Assembly (NCBI RefSeq): GCF_000247695.1
Contig: NW_004624843.1
Span: 212,461 to 276,460, forward strand
Source of the DNA: Heterocephalus glaber
Taxonomy: Eukaryota > Chordata > Mammalia > Rodentia > Bathyergidae
DNA: 64,000 nt
Reading direction: 5' to 3'
Positions 1 to 11,734 of the stretch are shown here, piece after piece. Each line of letters starts with the position of its first letter. Position 1 is the stretch's first letter. Below the pieces are notes generated by a model, which saw only the letters and a program-made list of their open reading frames with translations, had not been told where the DNA came from and searched no databases. The translations under genes and the position numbers were made by a program.

Positions 1-527
1 AAAGCAATTTTTCTTTTCCTGGTCACAAATTGCAATCTTATCTTCTATATCTGAAATTCTGTCCTCACATTGGCTCATTCTGCTTCATAGACTTTCAGTG
101 GAGTTTTTAATCTCCTGGAAATCTGTTTGTATATGTTTTATGGATTCCATTCGTTTCCAATGTTGGGATTCCATTCTGTTCCTCAGCTCTTCTATTTTTT
201 TATCTGTGCCCTCTCTAGATTTATTAATCATGTCTTGGACTATGGGCACAATCTCTGCTGTTATCTGAGAAATTATTTCTGATTTCATTTTTTCCAGATC
301 CTCTTTTGTTGCCAGTTGGTGGAGTCCAGGTGGTTGAGTATCAGAGTGTTTCATCTCGTTTCCCTTTGGGGTTGCTGTAGGTGATCTGGAAGTCTGTTTT
401 TGAGTCTTGTTTACGTGTCTTCTCATTTCCACAGGGGTCAGGGGGTGCTGCTGGCACCCACGCGGCTCACCTCCTCTGCCCTGGGAGAGTAGAATGGCAG
501 CCGGGGAGCCTCCTCCTGGGCACCTCC
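1..527 (-). mobile_element. LINE-1 5' part (5' UTR end plus ORF1 start), cut by window edge
   Basis: Read on the minus strand this is the start of a rodent LINE-1. A GC-rich 5' UTR tail (about 430-525) contains a gaggaggtgagc motif that is also present in the 5' UTR of the L1 at 23.8 kb. The ORF1 start follows and runs off the left edge. The ORF1 N-terminus matches the 24.06-24.45 kb copy almost codon for codon. At about 525 it is joined directly to the 3' UTR of a different L1 (527-975). The family is confident; the structure to the left is unseen. Confidence 0.85.
85..432 (-). pseudogene. LINE-1 ORF1 N-terminal fragment with premature stop
   Basis: This is the N-terminal 115 codons of L1 ORF1, the RNA-binding chaperone that coats L1 RNA. 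The start codon context (ATG GAA ATG AGA AGA) matches the start region of the other L1 copy at 24058. The protein is charged and Glu/Lys-rich, as expected for the N-terminal and coiled-coil region. Its frame ends at a TGA (85-87) where the 24.4 kb copy reads CAC. The reading continues in the same frame beyond that codon with recognisable ORF1 sequence, so the stop is a disabling point mutation and not the natural end. It is a relic and no functional protein is expected. Confidence 0.8.
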
Positions 528-975
528 ATTTTTTCCTTTTCTCATATTTATTCCTTTCCCTTTTTCCTTTCCCCTACCCCTCTCACTTCCCCTTCCCCTT
601 CCCCTTTGGACCTTTTCTTCCTGTTTCACATTATCTATTTTAAATTTTGATCCTTATTTACACTTTCAGTTTCTCACACCAGAGAAACTATTTGGTATTT
701 ACACATGTGTGTCCTATTCATTTCACTTAAGATTATGGCCTCAATGTGCATCCATTTAGCTACAAATATCTCTAGTTTCTCATTGTTTTTAGCTGAGTAG
801 TACTCCATTTTATAAAAAAAAACCTACATCTTCTTTATCCAATCACCAGTTGATGGGCAATTGGGCTGTTTCCAAATTTTAGCTATCATAAACTGTGGCA
901 TTTTAAACATGGATGCACATATATCTCTGTGGTATGATTTTTAAAAATTCTTTTGGGTCTTCCATAATACTTTTT
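527..975 (-). mobile_element. LINE-1 3' end (ORF2 tail plus start of 3' UTR), 5'-truncated
   Basis: On the minus strand this reads from the ORF2 C-terminal region (about 975-700) into the 3' UTR. The same order of blocks is present at 28.7-29.1 kb and 38.6-38.8 kb: the ORF2 tail, a gtgtgagaaactgaaagtg block, and a G/A-rich stretch. It breaks off at about 525 inside the 3' UTR, in a ggaaaaaatgga motif, where the two other copies continue into about 150 further bases. The minus-strand 3' UTR has five runs of four G (complement of 571-604). Confidence 0.85.
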
Positions 976-1299
976 AATTTTATTTGTTAAATAATATGGC
1001 AACTAAAAATCCTATAGTTGATGGAAAAAATATAATCACATATGTGATATTTACATATATGTATAAGTCTGCATATGAATTTATGTGCACATAATAAATG
1101 TATGCACAATAGATGGTGGGTACTTGCAACAATTTGCCAAGACAAATATCTGATTCCTCCTTCCCAAACCTCCATTGGTTCTCTGCTTGTATGCTGTACC
1201 TCATATGTAGGGACAGAGGATGGGAAGGGCCAGATCTTGAGGGGATGTTTCTGTGCCATCTTGACTTAATATAACTTCTTGCCATTTTTCACTTGGTTT

Positions 1300-1415
1300 C
1301 TTAAACCTCATCTCATCAGGATCACCTGGTAAGCCTGATAAAACTGTAGCCTCCTACATCTGATCTTCCCCAGATCTAGAGTCAGATGGAGGTTTGAGAA
1401 GCACTGATTCGTCCC
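1300..1415 (+). mobile_element. MER5-like hAT-Charlie fragment
   Basis: The stretch contains atcaggatcacctggtaag and ends in a gtttgagaagcactg terminus, both typical of MER5-type non-autonomous hAT-Charlie elements. It is strongly diverged and partly deleted. Confidence 0.45.
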
Positions 1416-1689
1416 TCAGTGTAAGGTGAAGAGCCCAGAATTGATGCCCAGGATCTGAAGAAGAGGTGTTCTTGGTGGAACAACCAGGGCGCTATATGAC
1501 TTATATGGTGGTATCAAAGGCTGAGCTTCAAGTGATTCATAAATCTGAGGAGATGTATTTTTAACCTTGTACAATTCAAGATATTGTTGGAATCAGTGAT
1601 CCAAAGTGTAATGAAATCATTCTTTGAATCAAGGACTTCAAAAAAATACACTTCCCCCCCCCTGAAAATACCCAGGAAGCATTACACAT
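1416..1689. other. Unassigned AT-rich non-coding stretch
   Basis: I see no gene, no open frame of note and no repeat I can name. A short C-run lies at about 1656-1664. Confidence 0.5.
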
Positions 1690-1850
1690 GCAGCCATCTA
1701 TTTGTTTATTCATCCAGTTTTTTATAAACATTATTACATATTTCCCCTGTGCTAGAGGCCAAGGGCATGTTGATTAACAAGAAGGTCCCTGTCCTCAAAG
1801 AGCATAGTCTACTGAGGGTAGAGGAACTTGTATTTTTAATAGTGTTCACT
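1690..1850 (+). mobile_element. Ancient L2-like fragment
   Basis: The order of blocks resembles an L2 3' region: a diverged copy of the 'tattgagcacctactatgtgc' stretch, then aaggtccctgtcctcaaaga, then a 'tagtctactgagg' block. It is heavily mutated, as expected for a pre-eutherian repeat. About 1900-1990 carries a MIR-like 'tctcagaaaggttaagtaa' core that may be a separate minus-strand MIR. Confidence 0.55.
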
Positions 1851-2010
1851 TCTTAATAGATATCAAATGATTACATTCAGTGCTTTCAACAACCTGAGGT
1901 TTTATAGTTTTCATTTATATGAGTAAAGAAGCAAGGTCTCAGAAAGGTTAAGTAATTAGTACCAGGTTTCACAACTAAATAACTGTTACAAATATGCCAT
2001 CATACCCTTG

Positions 2011-3380
2011 TTATCCATTTTGTAATGAATGCTAAGGAAGTAGAAGATGAAACACATACACACATATAAACAAATAGGATAGCAATTATTAAAGTACAAT
2101 GCATAGTGTAGTAAGAAAACTTGGAATGAACTTTAATTGTCACTGCTTAGTGTGGTAGTTGAAACCCATCCTCAACCTTAAAACTGACTCAAGATACGGT
2201 TTTCACTTAAAAAACACTCCTATCAAATTGAAGTGTTAGGTCCTTTAAGCATTATAAGCAGAGAAAATGAGCACCAGGTGTTAACTTTAAACTCTTTATA
2301 GCTGTGCCAATTCGAAAGACATTAATTTATAACTTTCAAACCTCTTGATAAGAGAATTTTATATAATTGATGATATAAGTAAGCATAGATACATACAAAT
2401 GAATGACTCAAGTGGCTTAAAATACAACATATTGTCTTTTACTTTATGTTCTGGGTTAATTGATTGGACATTGCTATGGGGCGGTGTTTAGATCTAGAAA
2501 GAAAAGGGCAGGAATTAATATTCACCTAAAATTTTCCATCACCAAGCAACGTTATATCAAGTTTCTCATCAAAATCAAAATCAAATATAGATATGGGAAG
2601 TAAACACTGAAATTTTAGTGCCTACTTGAGGTGTAGTCCTTGCACAAAGCAGGTATTCTAAGTCAACACAGTGATAAGTGAGGAAGAAGTATAAGGACTA
2701 ATTAATGAAACAACCAATCAATAATCAATAGATCACAGTGAACGATGGAAAAAGTGCAGGTGAGAAAACTATGGAAAACTTAAAACTGAAGATGTTTGTT
2801 ATTTCAAATAATGTAGTCAAAGTTTAAAGTTTAAGAATATTTTATGTATCATCTTCAATTCTCATAATTTCCCAAGCAACAAAGCTAGATATATAACTTA
2901 TACAACATCACTGAAGTGATATTGAAAGTTCAAGGACAAATTCAGGCCAATGGAGTTGTTCTCTTCTTGGCTTGATATTGCACTCATGTTGCAGTTCAAA
3001 TAACTTTATTCTGCCATTTATGTATAAGAAAAAACAAAAAGGAAAGAAGGAGACATTTAGAGTAGACTTAGTTTGTTAGTCTAAAATTTATTCCTTTCAA
3101 GACTATATAAGTGGGGTTTATCAATAATTATAAAGCCACACAGATTATCTGACTATGACTTTTTGAGCCATTTTATGCCACTTGCATCTATATTTCCAAA
3201 ATATATATTGATTTTTAACTTACGCATTTTATACATTATTTGTTAGTAATCTCTTAGGCATGGCAAAGCTGTTATAGTCTATCATCCTCAGGTGCCGTAC
3301 TTTTTGACAATCTATAATCAGCATTTTTACTGACTAATTACATGTGAGTCCTATGATTATGTTTTCTTCCTGCTTTTATT
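2011..3380. other. Unassigned AT-rich intron-like DNA
   Basis: No gene or clear repeat is visible in either strand. There are only short open frames and scattered AT-rich runs. From the context of a plus-strand terminal exon at 11.78 kb, this could be intronic. Confidence 0.4.
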
Positions 3381-3445
3381 AACATATGTGTATTTAATTA
3401 GTGCATATTAATTGTACAGACTATTGGGCGTCTTTGTGGCATTTT

Positions 3446-3537
3446 GTTGTTGTTGTTGTTGTTTGGTAACAGGGATCGAATTTGCATCCTTGTGCTTGCG
3501 AGGCAGGCAGCAGAACCACTGAGCTAAATCCCCAGCC
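3446..3537 (-). mobile_element. ID-type (tRNA-Ala-derived) SINE
   Basis: The reverse complement begins with a gggctggggatttagctcag head carrying the tRNA A-box and has a B-box-like aaattcgatccc. It ends in a (CAA)n tail, which appears as (TTG)n on the plus strand. Perfect 14-bp target-site duplications, ctttgtggcatttt, lie at 3432-3445 and 3538-3551. The insertion is full length and sits inside an older L1. Confidence 0.92.
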
Positions 3538-3816
3538 CTTTGTGGCATTTTCATACGTGCATATAACATACTCTGATCATATCCTCCCCCACTTACATAT
3601 CCCTCCTTTAAACCCCTTCCACCTGACCCACTTCCATTTGGCTAGAAGTTTCCTTTCTACTTTCATGTCACTTTAAAATTTTTTTTTAATTTCATATATT
3701 AGAGAAAATATATGGTAATACCATGAGTCTGGCTTATTTTGCCTTATATGATGAGGATTAATTTGAATCCATAGATCACTTTTGGTAATATGCCCATTAA
3801 TAATATCAATCCTGCT

Positions 3817-3908
3817 GGGCCAGGGATTTAGCTCAGTGGTTCCGCCGTGTGCCTCTCAAGTGCAAGGTCCTGAGTTCAAACCCCAGTACCAAAAAATAAA
3901 AATAAAAA
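3817..3908 (+). mobile_element. ID-type SINE
   Basis: It starts gggccagggatttagctcag and has a B-box gagttcaaacccc, then 'agtacc' and an (AAAAAT)n tail. The flanks taataatatcaatcctgct (3798-3816) and taataatattaatactgct (3909-3927) are 19-bp target-site duplications with two mismatches. The host DNA is an L1 ORF2 remnant. Confidence 0.92.
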
Positions 3909-4615
3909 TAATAATATTAATACTGCTGACCTGTGAACATGGGAGATCTTTCTATCTTGTAGTGTCTTCAATTTTTTTCTTTAGTGTTTCATAATTTTCA
4001 TTGTAGAGAAAAATTTCCTCTTTGATTAGGTTGACTTCTAAGTGTTTCATTTTATTTTACCTTTTCTTTTTTTATTTTGAAGCTAATATTAAATTTTATA
4101 ATTTAATGATTCATTATTTCATGAACATTCTATTACCTGCTGAAAAGAATGTGATTTCTGAATGTGAATGAAATATTTTGTAGATGCCTATTAAGTCCTT
4201 TTCATTATAGTATATTTTCACTATGATGTTTCTTTGTTAATATTTTAAGCTGAATAATCTATCTATTGGTAACAGTGAAATATTGAAGTCATCCATTATT
4301 ATTTCATTGGGATCTGTCTGTTCCTTTATATCATGTAATGTTTATTTTATGAAATTGGCTTCACAGCCATTCAATGCATATGTGTTTATAATTATTATGT
4401 CTTCTCAGTGGGTTGTTTCTTTCACCAATATGTAGTGAGTGACCTTCTTTGTGTCTTCTGACTCACTGTGGATTGAAATCTGCTTTGTTGGGTACAAGTA
4501 TAGCTTTTCCTGCTTGGGTTCAGATTCCATTTACATGAGGCCTATTGTATTTCCTCTCTCCTCCCACCCGATGGGATTATGCTATATGAATGTTAAGCTC
4601 TGCTAGCCTTTAGGA

Positions 4616-5987
4616 CCAGCGAGGGCCACTCAATGGTACATTGTCTGCCTCAGGGCTGTATTCATTTCAGACGTTTTTGTTGTTTATATCCTTCTGGGAG
4701 CCAGTGATAACCCAGCAAGTTTCACGATATGTGGACTGGTTGTGCTGCTGTAGGTGTTATGCATACTGCAAAGGCCACCCTGCTTGCGCACCTGGTACAG
4801 GACAAATGTCTGATCACTGATTCATTCCTAAATGCACTGGAAATGTGAGGAGGCAAATAGACCACTGAGCTCTATGCTGGATGGGGCAACCATGGGAACG
4901 GAGCAAGGAAGTGACCTCCATTGTTGCATTTTCACATCCAGCCCCCTCAAAAAGCCACATGTGATGAATTTTACCCTTCACACAGAGGGCAGGGCTGCCG
5001 ATCACTGGTCCTCCCCAGCCCCAGCTCCTCACTGCTTTTGAACCATTTACACATTTGCCATAAAAATACGATGATGTTGAGGTGCTTCCATAAGCTTCTA
5101 AAACATAAATTATTTTTAAGGGATCTATAGAACAGGCCATGGTCATTCAAAGAGAAAAACACTTTTTTTCATCAAAAGTGGTCTTTTGATGATCACACAA
5201 AGGAATCGTGATTCTGTAACTAATAAAGCAATTTATTAGTGAATATGCTGACAAATGCAGATAATTATAACACTTCTGTCTCTATGTTATGTCAATTTCA
5301 AAAGGTTTATTGAGGGCTATGATGATTGTCTATAGTTTTTAAAGTCAACCATTTCCTCCAAAAATAGTTGAAAAAAAGACATGAAATGTTATTCACCACA
5401 ATTGGGAAAAGCCTCAAAATAAATTTTTACTTTTATATTGTCATCAAATGACAGCTCCCAGGTAACCTGGTAATCTTTGCAGTTTTACTAAAAGAAGGGG
5501 TTGACCTCGCGTTAAATTTTATCTAGGGAATTTAAGCCAGGCTATCTACTTTATTTCTTTAATTCCAACCTTCTACTTTTCTTTATAATGATGGAATTTA
5601 AAATATACAGTCAACATGGCCAAATAATTAAATTAATTGCCATAAAATTATTTCAAATCCAGTTCTCATCATTTCTGATTTCTTTAATGGGCCAAACTTG
5701 ATATGAAAAAATATGTATGACCATGTGAATGAATGCTCTTTATTTTGTTTTATAGCTCTTTTTATAGTACCAATATTGATATCATCCTTTTCATGTCTTC
5801 TATCAGACAACCCTAAAAGATAGTTATTTTAAGGGTCAACTGACCCTTCATATAGGTGAAAGCATATTTAGGAAGGAATACGATGATAGAGGAACAGTAG
5901 TTTGATCCAATAACTATTCAGTATTATGAAGATAAGTGGAAATTCAACAAGCTTTATGTTTGATTTATCCATTGAAATGTTTTTTCT
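4616..5987. other. Unassigned intron-like DNA
   Basis: The 4620-5050 part is moderately GC-rich and non-repetitive to my eye. It contains overlapping short open frames on both strands, but none has recognisable coding content. The rest is AT-rich without identifiable features. Confidence 0.4.
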
Positions 5988-5988
5988 C

Positions 5989-6078
5989 GGGCCGGGTATT
6001 TGCCTCAGTGGTTTCGCCGCCTGCTGCGCAAGCGCCAAGGACCCGAGTTCGATCCCCGGTACCAAAAAAAAAAAAAAA
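5989..6078 (+). mobile_element. ID-type SINE, variant head
   Basis: The head reads gggccgggtatttgcctcag, differing from the 3.5 and 3.8 kb copies in the A-box region. The body has a CpG-rich loop and gagttcgatccccggtacc, followed by a 15-A tail. The preserved CpGs suggest a relatively young insertion. The flanks gaaatgttttttct (5974-5987) and gaaattatttttct (6079-6092) form a 14-bp duplication with two mismatches. Confidence 0.92.
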
Positions 6079-6194
6079 GAAATTATTTTTCTGACTTTTA
6101 CAAATCTAGCTTGCCATTTATTTGACCTTGTTAGATACTGTATTCATCACAATAAAATGGTTAGTTATTTTATTAGTTAGATTTTTTATTTCAC

Positions 6195-6505
6195 ATGATA
6201 GTTCTGAGGTTATCAATTTTGTTCTGTGAAGAGATTGTATATATTTTACATGTTTGAAGCCAAATAATTTCTGTCTCACCTACTCAACACTTTAGATAAT
6301 ATGTCTACAAATAAGCATGTTAAGGTGCCAAAAATTTTATTTATATACACTGCCATTCAAATTTCATACAATTTTCATATGTCACCAAATATTTTCTTTG
6401 ATTTTTTTTCCAATTTAAATTAAAAACAACCTTACATATGGGCTGTACAAAATGAGGCAGTGGGTTATATTTGCCTAGTGGGTTATAGTTTGCCAACCCT
6501 GCTCA
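6195..6505 (-). mobile_element. hAT-Charlie-type DNA transposon relic
   Basis: The reverse complement begins cagggttggcaaactataac and continues through a 'cattttgtacagccca' block and an 'aataaaattttggcacc' block to a 'gttgagtaggtgagacagaa' block. This order is familiar from non-autonomous hAT-Charlie elements starting CAGGGGTCGGCAAACT. It is old and diverged, and the far terminus is not clear. Confidence 0.6.
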
Positions 6506-8355
6506 TCATGATGAAGACCTATGTAAAAAAGCCATGGAACTTATGTATTTATTTTTTCTGCATGTTTTATTAATAAAGGATCAACTTCATAGCCCACTGA
6601 AATGGTGAGAAAGAACATATTCAAGAAGAGCAATAGCCCTTGGCTACTCTCAGGACTGCTAAGGAGTCCTGTGGATAGGGAGAACACAGTGCTGGGGTCT
6701 GGACACCTCCTACATTCCTGAAAGAGTTGTTTTGCATCATTCCCCCCTAGCTTCCTGTTCTTCTTGTTCTATCTTCCTGTTCTTCCTTACTGCCTCATGC
6801 TGGTGTCCATAGTCTCCTGGGGAAACCTGTGGAATAAAGAGAAAATTCAAAGAACTTTGATCATTTCAGGTTTCTTTTTGACCAGGGTAAAGTTGATATT
6901 CCCTAAACAGGAAATAAGCATTTCTCATATAACCAGCTGCCTAGATTGAATAAATTGACAAAGAGAAATGTAGAACAGATAGATTATTTGCCTCTGATCA
7001 TGTGAAAATTAGTATTGATTGTTATGGCTATTGTTAAAGAAATAAAATTATATTCATAAAGTTCAAGAGTTGCTACTGAATTTAATTTTGGTAACGTCAA
7101 TAAGGTTCTTGTTGAACATTGTGTTCTGGCTCCTGAGTCTTTGACGCTTTGATAAATTATTTTTTCACATGCTAATTGATGAAGCATAGAAATAAAAATA
7201 GAGACATGAAAGTTTTATTCTCATGTCATTTTAAGATAGTCCAAGTAGTTACTTCAGAGTATTTTTTCTCTTTATGATTTATATACTTTGGAACAGTAGA
7301 TGTTTTAAACATATATTACAGAGATTTATTATGGTACCGCATTGCTATTTATTTGTTCTTCGAAGATAATATGTTCTTAATCTCAGGAAATAGTTATTTT
7401 TTCCAAAGAGAAAAGTAATTACTGAAGTGAATTCAAAGCTCCTTCTCACTATGCTGCTCCTGATGATTCCAGAAGATCCTACAATATATGAGTCTTTACC
7501 ACTTGAATGCTGTAGTTCAACCCCCACAGCCATGTAAATTGTGATTATCACTGATATACCTAATATATGTACAAATTGGGTACAATGCATTCAAAACATG
7601 TTTGAGAGTTATATTCAAGTATACATACCATGTATACACGAAGTATACACCAGTAGTCATACAACATATATAGAATGTTCAGAGATGAATGACTTTGTAT
7701 CCTCACACAAAAACCAGGACCCCAATCACGTCATTTAATGCATTCCATAATAATGTGTTGTTTCCTTTTAAAAAATTAAAACTACAGCTAAACTCACATT
7801 TACAAAGAATATAATCTTTTCACTTAATCTTTTAAAAATATGTTTTCTTTAGATTTTAGATTACATAAAAGTTTCAAAGAATGTGCAACTACATCCATTG
7901 TCTCTAATTTTATTATCTTATTGTATTATGGTTCATTTGTCAGGACTAATGAATCAGTATTGATGCATTATAATCAACTAAAGTTCATACTTTATGCCAG
8001 TTTTCTTAGCTTTTCTCTAAAGGTCTTTTTCTCCACTGCCCCTTCTAGGACAGTGCATATATTACCTTTAGTCATGGAGGCTCCTTATGCCTCCTTAGAT
8101 TGTAACAGTTTCTCAGACTTTCTTTATTTGGGGTGAGCTTGGCAGCATTCCAAGGCAGTAGCATTGCATTTTGTGGAATGTCTCTCAGTTTGGGATTATC
8201 TGCTGTTTACGATGACTAGAATGGAGATGAGGGAGTTTGAGAAGGAAAGATGGCAGAGGCAAAGTGCCACCGTCCTTGTAACATCACAGCAAGGACACCT
8301 GCTGTCAACATGACTTACTACCGCTCATCATGGGTTGAAGGTGGTGTTCATCAGA
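6506..8355. other. Unassigned AT-rich intron-like DNA
   Basis: There are no repeats or exons I can defend. Short runs such as tandem gtatacac-like motifs near 7620-7650 are not structured further. Confidence 0.4.
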
Positions 8356-8359
8356 TGCC

Positions 8360-8690
8360 TTTTCTGTTTGGGTTGCTCTAATAAAATACCATAAACTGAG
8401 TAATTAATAAACAGTAAAAAGTTGTGTCTCATAGTTCTGGAGCCTGGTCATGTACCCTATGGTTGAGTTTAGGTGACAGCTTCTCCCGGGTTACAGATCA
8501 GCTTCCTGCGGTATCCTCCCAAGGTGAAAGAGAAGGAAGAGCCACCGTGAGCCTCCTCTATAAATTCACTAATCCCATGATGTAAACACCTCCTGAAAAT
8601 CTCCCCACTTAGTACCATCACCTCGGAGGTGAGAGTTTCAGCGTGTGAATTTTGTCAGGGCATGGATGTTCAGCCTGTAGACATGTTTCT
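8360..8690 (-). mobile_element. MaLR-type solo LTR
   Basis: Plus-strand blocks in order are: 'gctctaataaaataccataaactgag', 'tctcatagttctggagcctgg', 'ttcactaatcccatgatg', 'taccatcacctcggagg', and a 'gtgtgaattttgtcaggg' end. This is the standard reverse-complement layout of a MaLR-family (MST/MLT-like) LTR with a diverged sequence. No internal region adjoins it. Confidence 0.75.
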
Positions 8691-10580
8691 CCACTATAAA
8701 GTTATTCTTCTTCCCCTTTTTTACACTGTACTTTTTTAAAAGTATTTGCTATGTAACTAACACACAGGGATAGAGATTTTTGTTTCGCTTCCTTGACAGG
8801 GAGTTTCATTTGATTTTATTTCAATAAGCTTAATATTATTCGAGAATATTGTCTCTGATGAGTTATTTTAATATGAAAACATTGTCCAAGATATGTGTAT
8901 TCATAATAATTGAACACTTGTCTTATAGTTATTTTGCAAATCTTCTTACCTTCCAGTGTGTATATATTCTTTTACATGATAAAATAATAAATGCATTTCA
9001 ATTAATGATCAGAAATGGCCATTAATTAAATAACTATACTAAAAGAGTTCATTTATGGGGTTTGGTTTCAAATTAGTTGTTTCACAGCAGATTCTCAAAG
9101 TTCTTTCAACTGCCAGGGGAGATGGAATGGAATTTTATAATCATATTCTAACAAGATAGTGAAAAATTATGTTTAAAAAAACCCAGGAAAATGATGGAAT
9201 CTTTTATGGGCTTATTTTAACACATTTCATATTAATACTAGACAAATCCTTTGTGATGTCCAAAATAAATAATATTCTTTTGTAGCAATGTATACTGATT
9301 CTCACCACAAAAATGCCAAAGAATATTAAGTAATAAATTATTTAATGTACACCTAGACAAGTAAGTAAAACACAAATGTAGAAGTGATGCTATAAGATAC
9401 ATTGAATTTCAGAGGTTTTCCCATTACACTGAAATGCATAAAACAAAGTAAGATTTTACTAAGATTATCTGGAGAATTTTTCTAATAGGCAACAAAAACT
9501 GTTCAATGAAGGTAGCTTCTATTGAATTCATAAAATTTTACCAAGAAACTATACCTCTGTTCTGCATGTTGAGACTTATGAGATGAATGAGATTAAGGTG
9601 TGTCCTCTGACAATTGTTTGTTATATATAAGTTCCAGTATGAAAGTTGATAGTCACTCAATAAACTGTGCTTATATTTCCACCAAAATAGAGTTACTGTA
9701 TTTTATTTTATAGATTATCATGTTATAAAAGTCTTACAAAAATTTCTGAGCTACTTTGGCATTCTTCTCTTGGGACACAAACCTGTTCAGTAGATTAACT
9801 CAACACCTAGGATTTTATTTCTAATCTGAATGCCCATGTCCAAGATCCTGAGCTAGAGACTAGGAGACATCAAATGCACATACATAGCTCATCCTTTCAA
9901 GAGACTTTGTGTCATTTTAGGCATATATAAGATATTTACCTAGGAATATATCTTTTGATTCCAAGTCCAGACCATTGATTTTAACTGTTAGTTGATAAGC
10001 ATTTTTTATTCACATAACAAAGCCATAAACATATTTGCATTTGAATAGCAGCTAGAAATGGTAATACAACAGCAACCATCACTATATGTATCTTGGTACT
10101 CATCATTAATTTGTCCCAGAAGGCAGGAGAGTACCCCAAACAACCCAAAACTATGAGTATCAAACAACGTGATTTGGCTACAAAAGAAGAGTGAGTCATG
10201 GGATAATCCACAGCACTAAACTCTAGCTTTCCTAATGAGTACCAAACAAATGAGCACCAAGACAAAATTTTTGCCTCAAAATGCATTGAGTATCAGTGAG
10301 CTGACCTTCATATCCAATTATTGGATTTCATATCAACTGCTGAAAGTGCAGAATTATCAACAAGTTATTCAGATAAAGAAACCAAGACCAGGAGAAATTT
10401 GACATATCCAGTATTTGAATCCGTGTTTTCTATTTTAGGTCTTCCTTTTCCCTAGTGGTTTAGGAATCACGAGAATTCTACTCAACAAAACCTACCTCCA
10501 CACCTAACTTCTTAAAACCTTAATTTCCTCATCTATACATTAAGGGTATTATACTAATTTATCTGCCCAGTTCTTTCCAG
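8691..10580. other. Unassigned AT-rich intron-like DNA
   Basis: No gene or recognisable repeat is seen. The open frame on the minus strand at 9981-10286 shows no motif and looks like chance. Confidence 0.4.
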
Positions 10581-10584
10581 TTTT

Positions 10585-10850
10585 TACACACATTGACAGG
10601 CAGTATACTGTAGTTATGAAAGACATGAACGGACTCAGCTTCAAATCTTGACTTTGCCACTTTCTGCCTCCGTAAATTTGGGCGAGTTACCTGGTTTCTT
10701 TATTATTTAATTCATCGTTATGGGTTCCCTGGTAGTATACATTTTACAGCATCATTGTGAGGAATAAATGAGTTAAACCATGCAAAGAACTTAGCATGAG
10801 ATCTGATATAGAGTAAACATTAGATAAGCATTTGCTTTATCATTCTAAAA
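10585..10850 (+). mobile_element. MIR SINE
   Basis: The MIR order is well kept. A 'cagtatactgtagttatgaa' 5' part is followed by 'caaatcttgactttgccact', 'gggcgagttacctgg', 'gtgaggaataaatgagtta' and 'gaacttagcatgagatctg'. It is an ancient tRNA-derived SINE, nearly full length including the core and the L2-like 3' part. Confidence 0.85.
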
Positions 10851-11734
10851 TTATAACACCAATTTCAATGATTTCATGGATGCAATTTTAACCCTGTAAG
10901 GCATAGAGCGTGTTTTCTTAAACAATTAAATGTTAGCTTCTTTATCTTGGCTTCTTTGTGTGACAGACTTGTTTCCAAAGACAGTTACTAGTGGACATGG
11001 TACCATGACACCTGGTAGTCCTTTCTGTCCAACAACATATGTATATGTGTCAATGTCGAGTCTACTGATAATCCAACTGACCTGATGAATCTTTTTTTCT
11101 CATGTTTCTGTGACTAATTAGAATCTATGTCAATGGGGCTGTAGAGGCCAATGACTCTAATGTAGACATTTGCTGAAGGATCTAAAAATATAGCAAAATA
11201 TTTTTTCAAAGAATTGTTTAAGCATTTGGAATCTGAGCATATGGTGCACAGTGAAAGTCATTTTAGGAAGAACTATCACGAATTTTTATCCTACTACATG
11301 CTATTTATAAACAAACCCAAAAGAACTACAATGTATTTCAAGAATGAAAATGTACATTAACATCATTAAAACTTATCATATTCATATTAGATCTCATTAA
11401 AAAATAATTTCAGTTATTGAACTTAGACACACTGATGAATAACACAATGGAACCAGTGTGAAAATAATAGACAGATTTTGGCAAGTTGTTGGAAAAGACA
11501 AAATAAAAAGTTGTTTTTCCACATTGTGAACTTTTAGAATATATCAGAAAAAATATTCGTGGCCCAATTATTATTAGATAAATAATATTGTGATATTTAC
11601 CATTTTAAATACAGTTTCCATGCTTTCATTTTTGCTTTGTATGAATTATTAACATTTCTCAATTCATTTTAAGTGTTTTTAAAGGATGCATACAAACAGC
11701 TAAGCAACTAATAGCACAGTGCAAAAAACATGCT

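Larger units (their letters stand above)
3380..4615 (-). mobile_element. Old LINE-1 copy, internally deleted, carrying two ID SINEs
   Basis: On the minus strand this contains L1 ORF2 blocks. About 3950-4020 gives the RT/3' region ('ctgtgaacatgggagatctt' and 'tcataattttcattgtagag'). About 4200-4560 gives the endonuclease-linker region, including 'aagtcatccattattatttc' and 'gaccttctttgtgtcttctg'. The low-coordinate end looks like an L1 3' UTR with a pyrimidine-rich stretch. Parts between these blocks are missing. Two ID elements with target-site duplications interrupt it, so it predates both. The edges are uncertain. Confidence 0.7.

Noticed and set aside
381..650. Open frames on the plus strand over the pyrimidine-rich stretch, and the minus-strand frame at 438-629
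   Set aside because: They are translations of L1 5' UTR and 3' UTR low-complexity sequence, not genes.
3444..3463. (TTG)n microsatellite
   Set aside because: It is the (CAA)n tail of the minus-strand ID element, not an independent repeat.
5989..6060. tRNA-like sequence with A- and B-box motifs
   Set aside because: It is an ID SINE. The acceptor stem does not pair, an A tail follows directly, and target-site duplications flank it, so it is not a tRNA gene.
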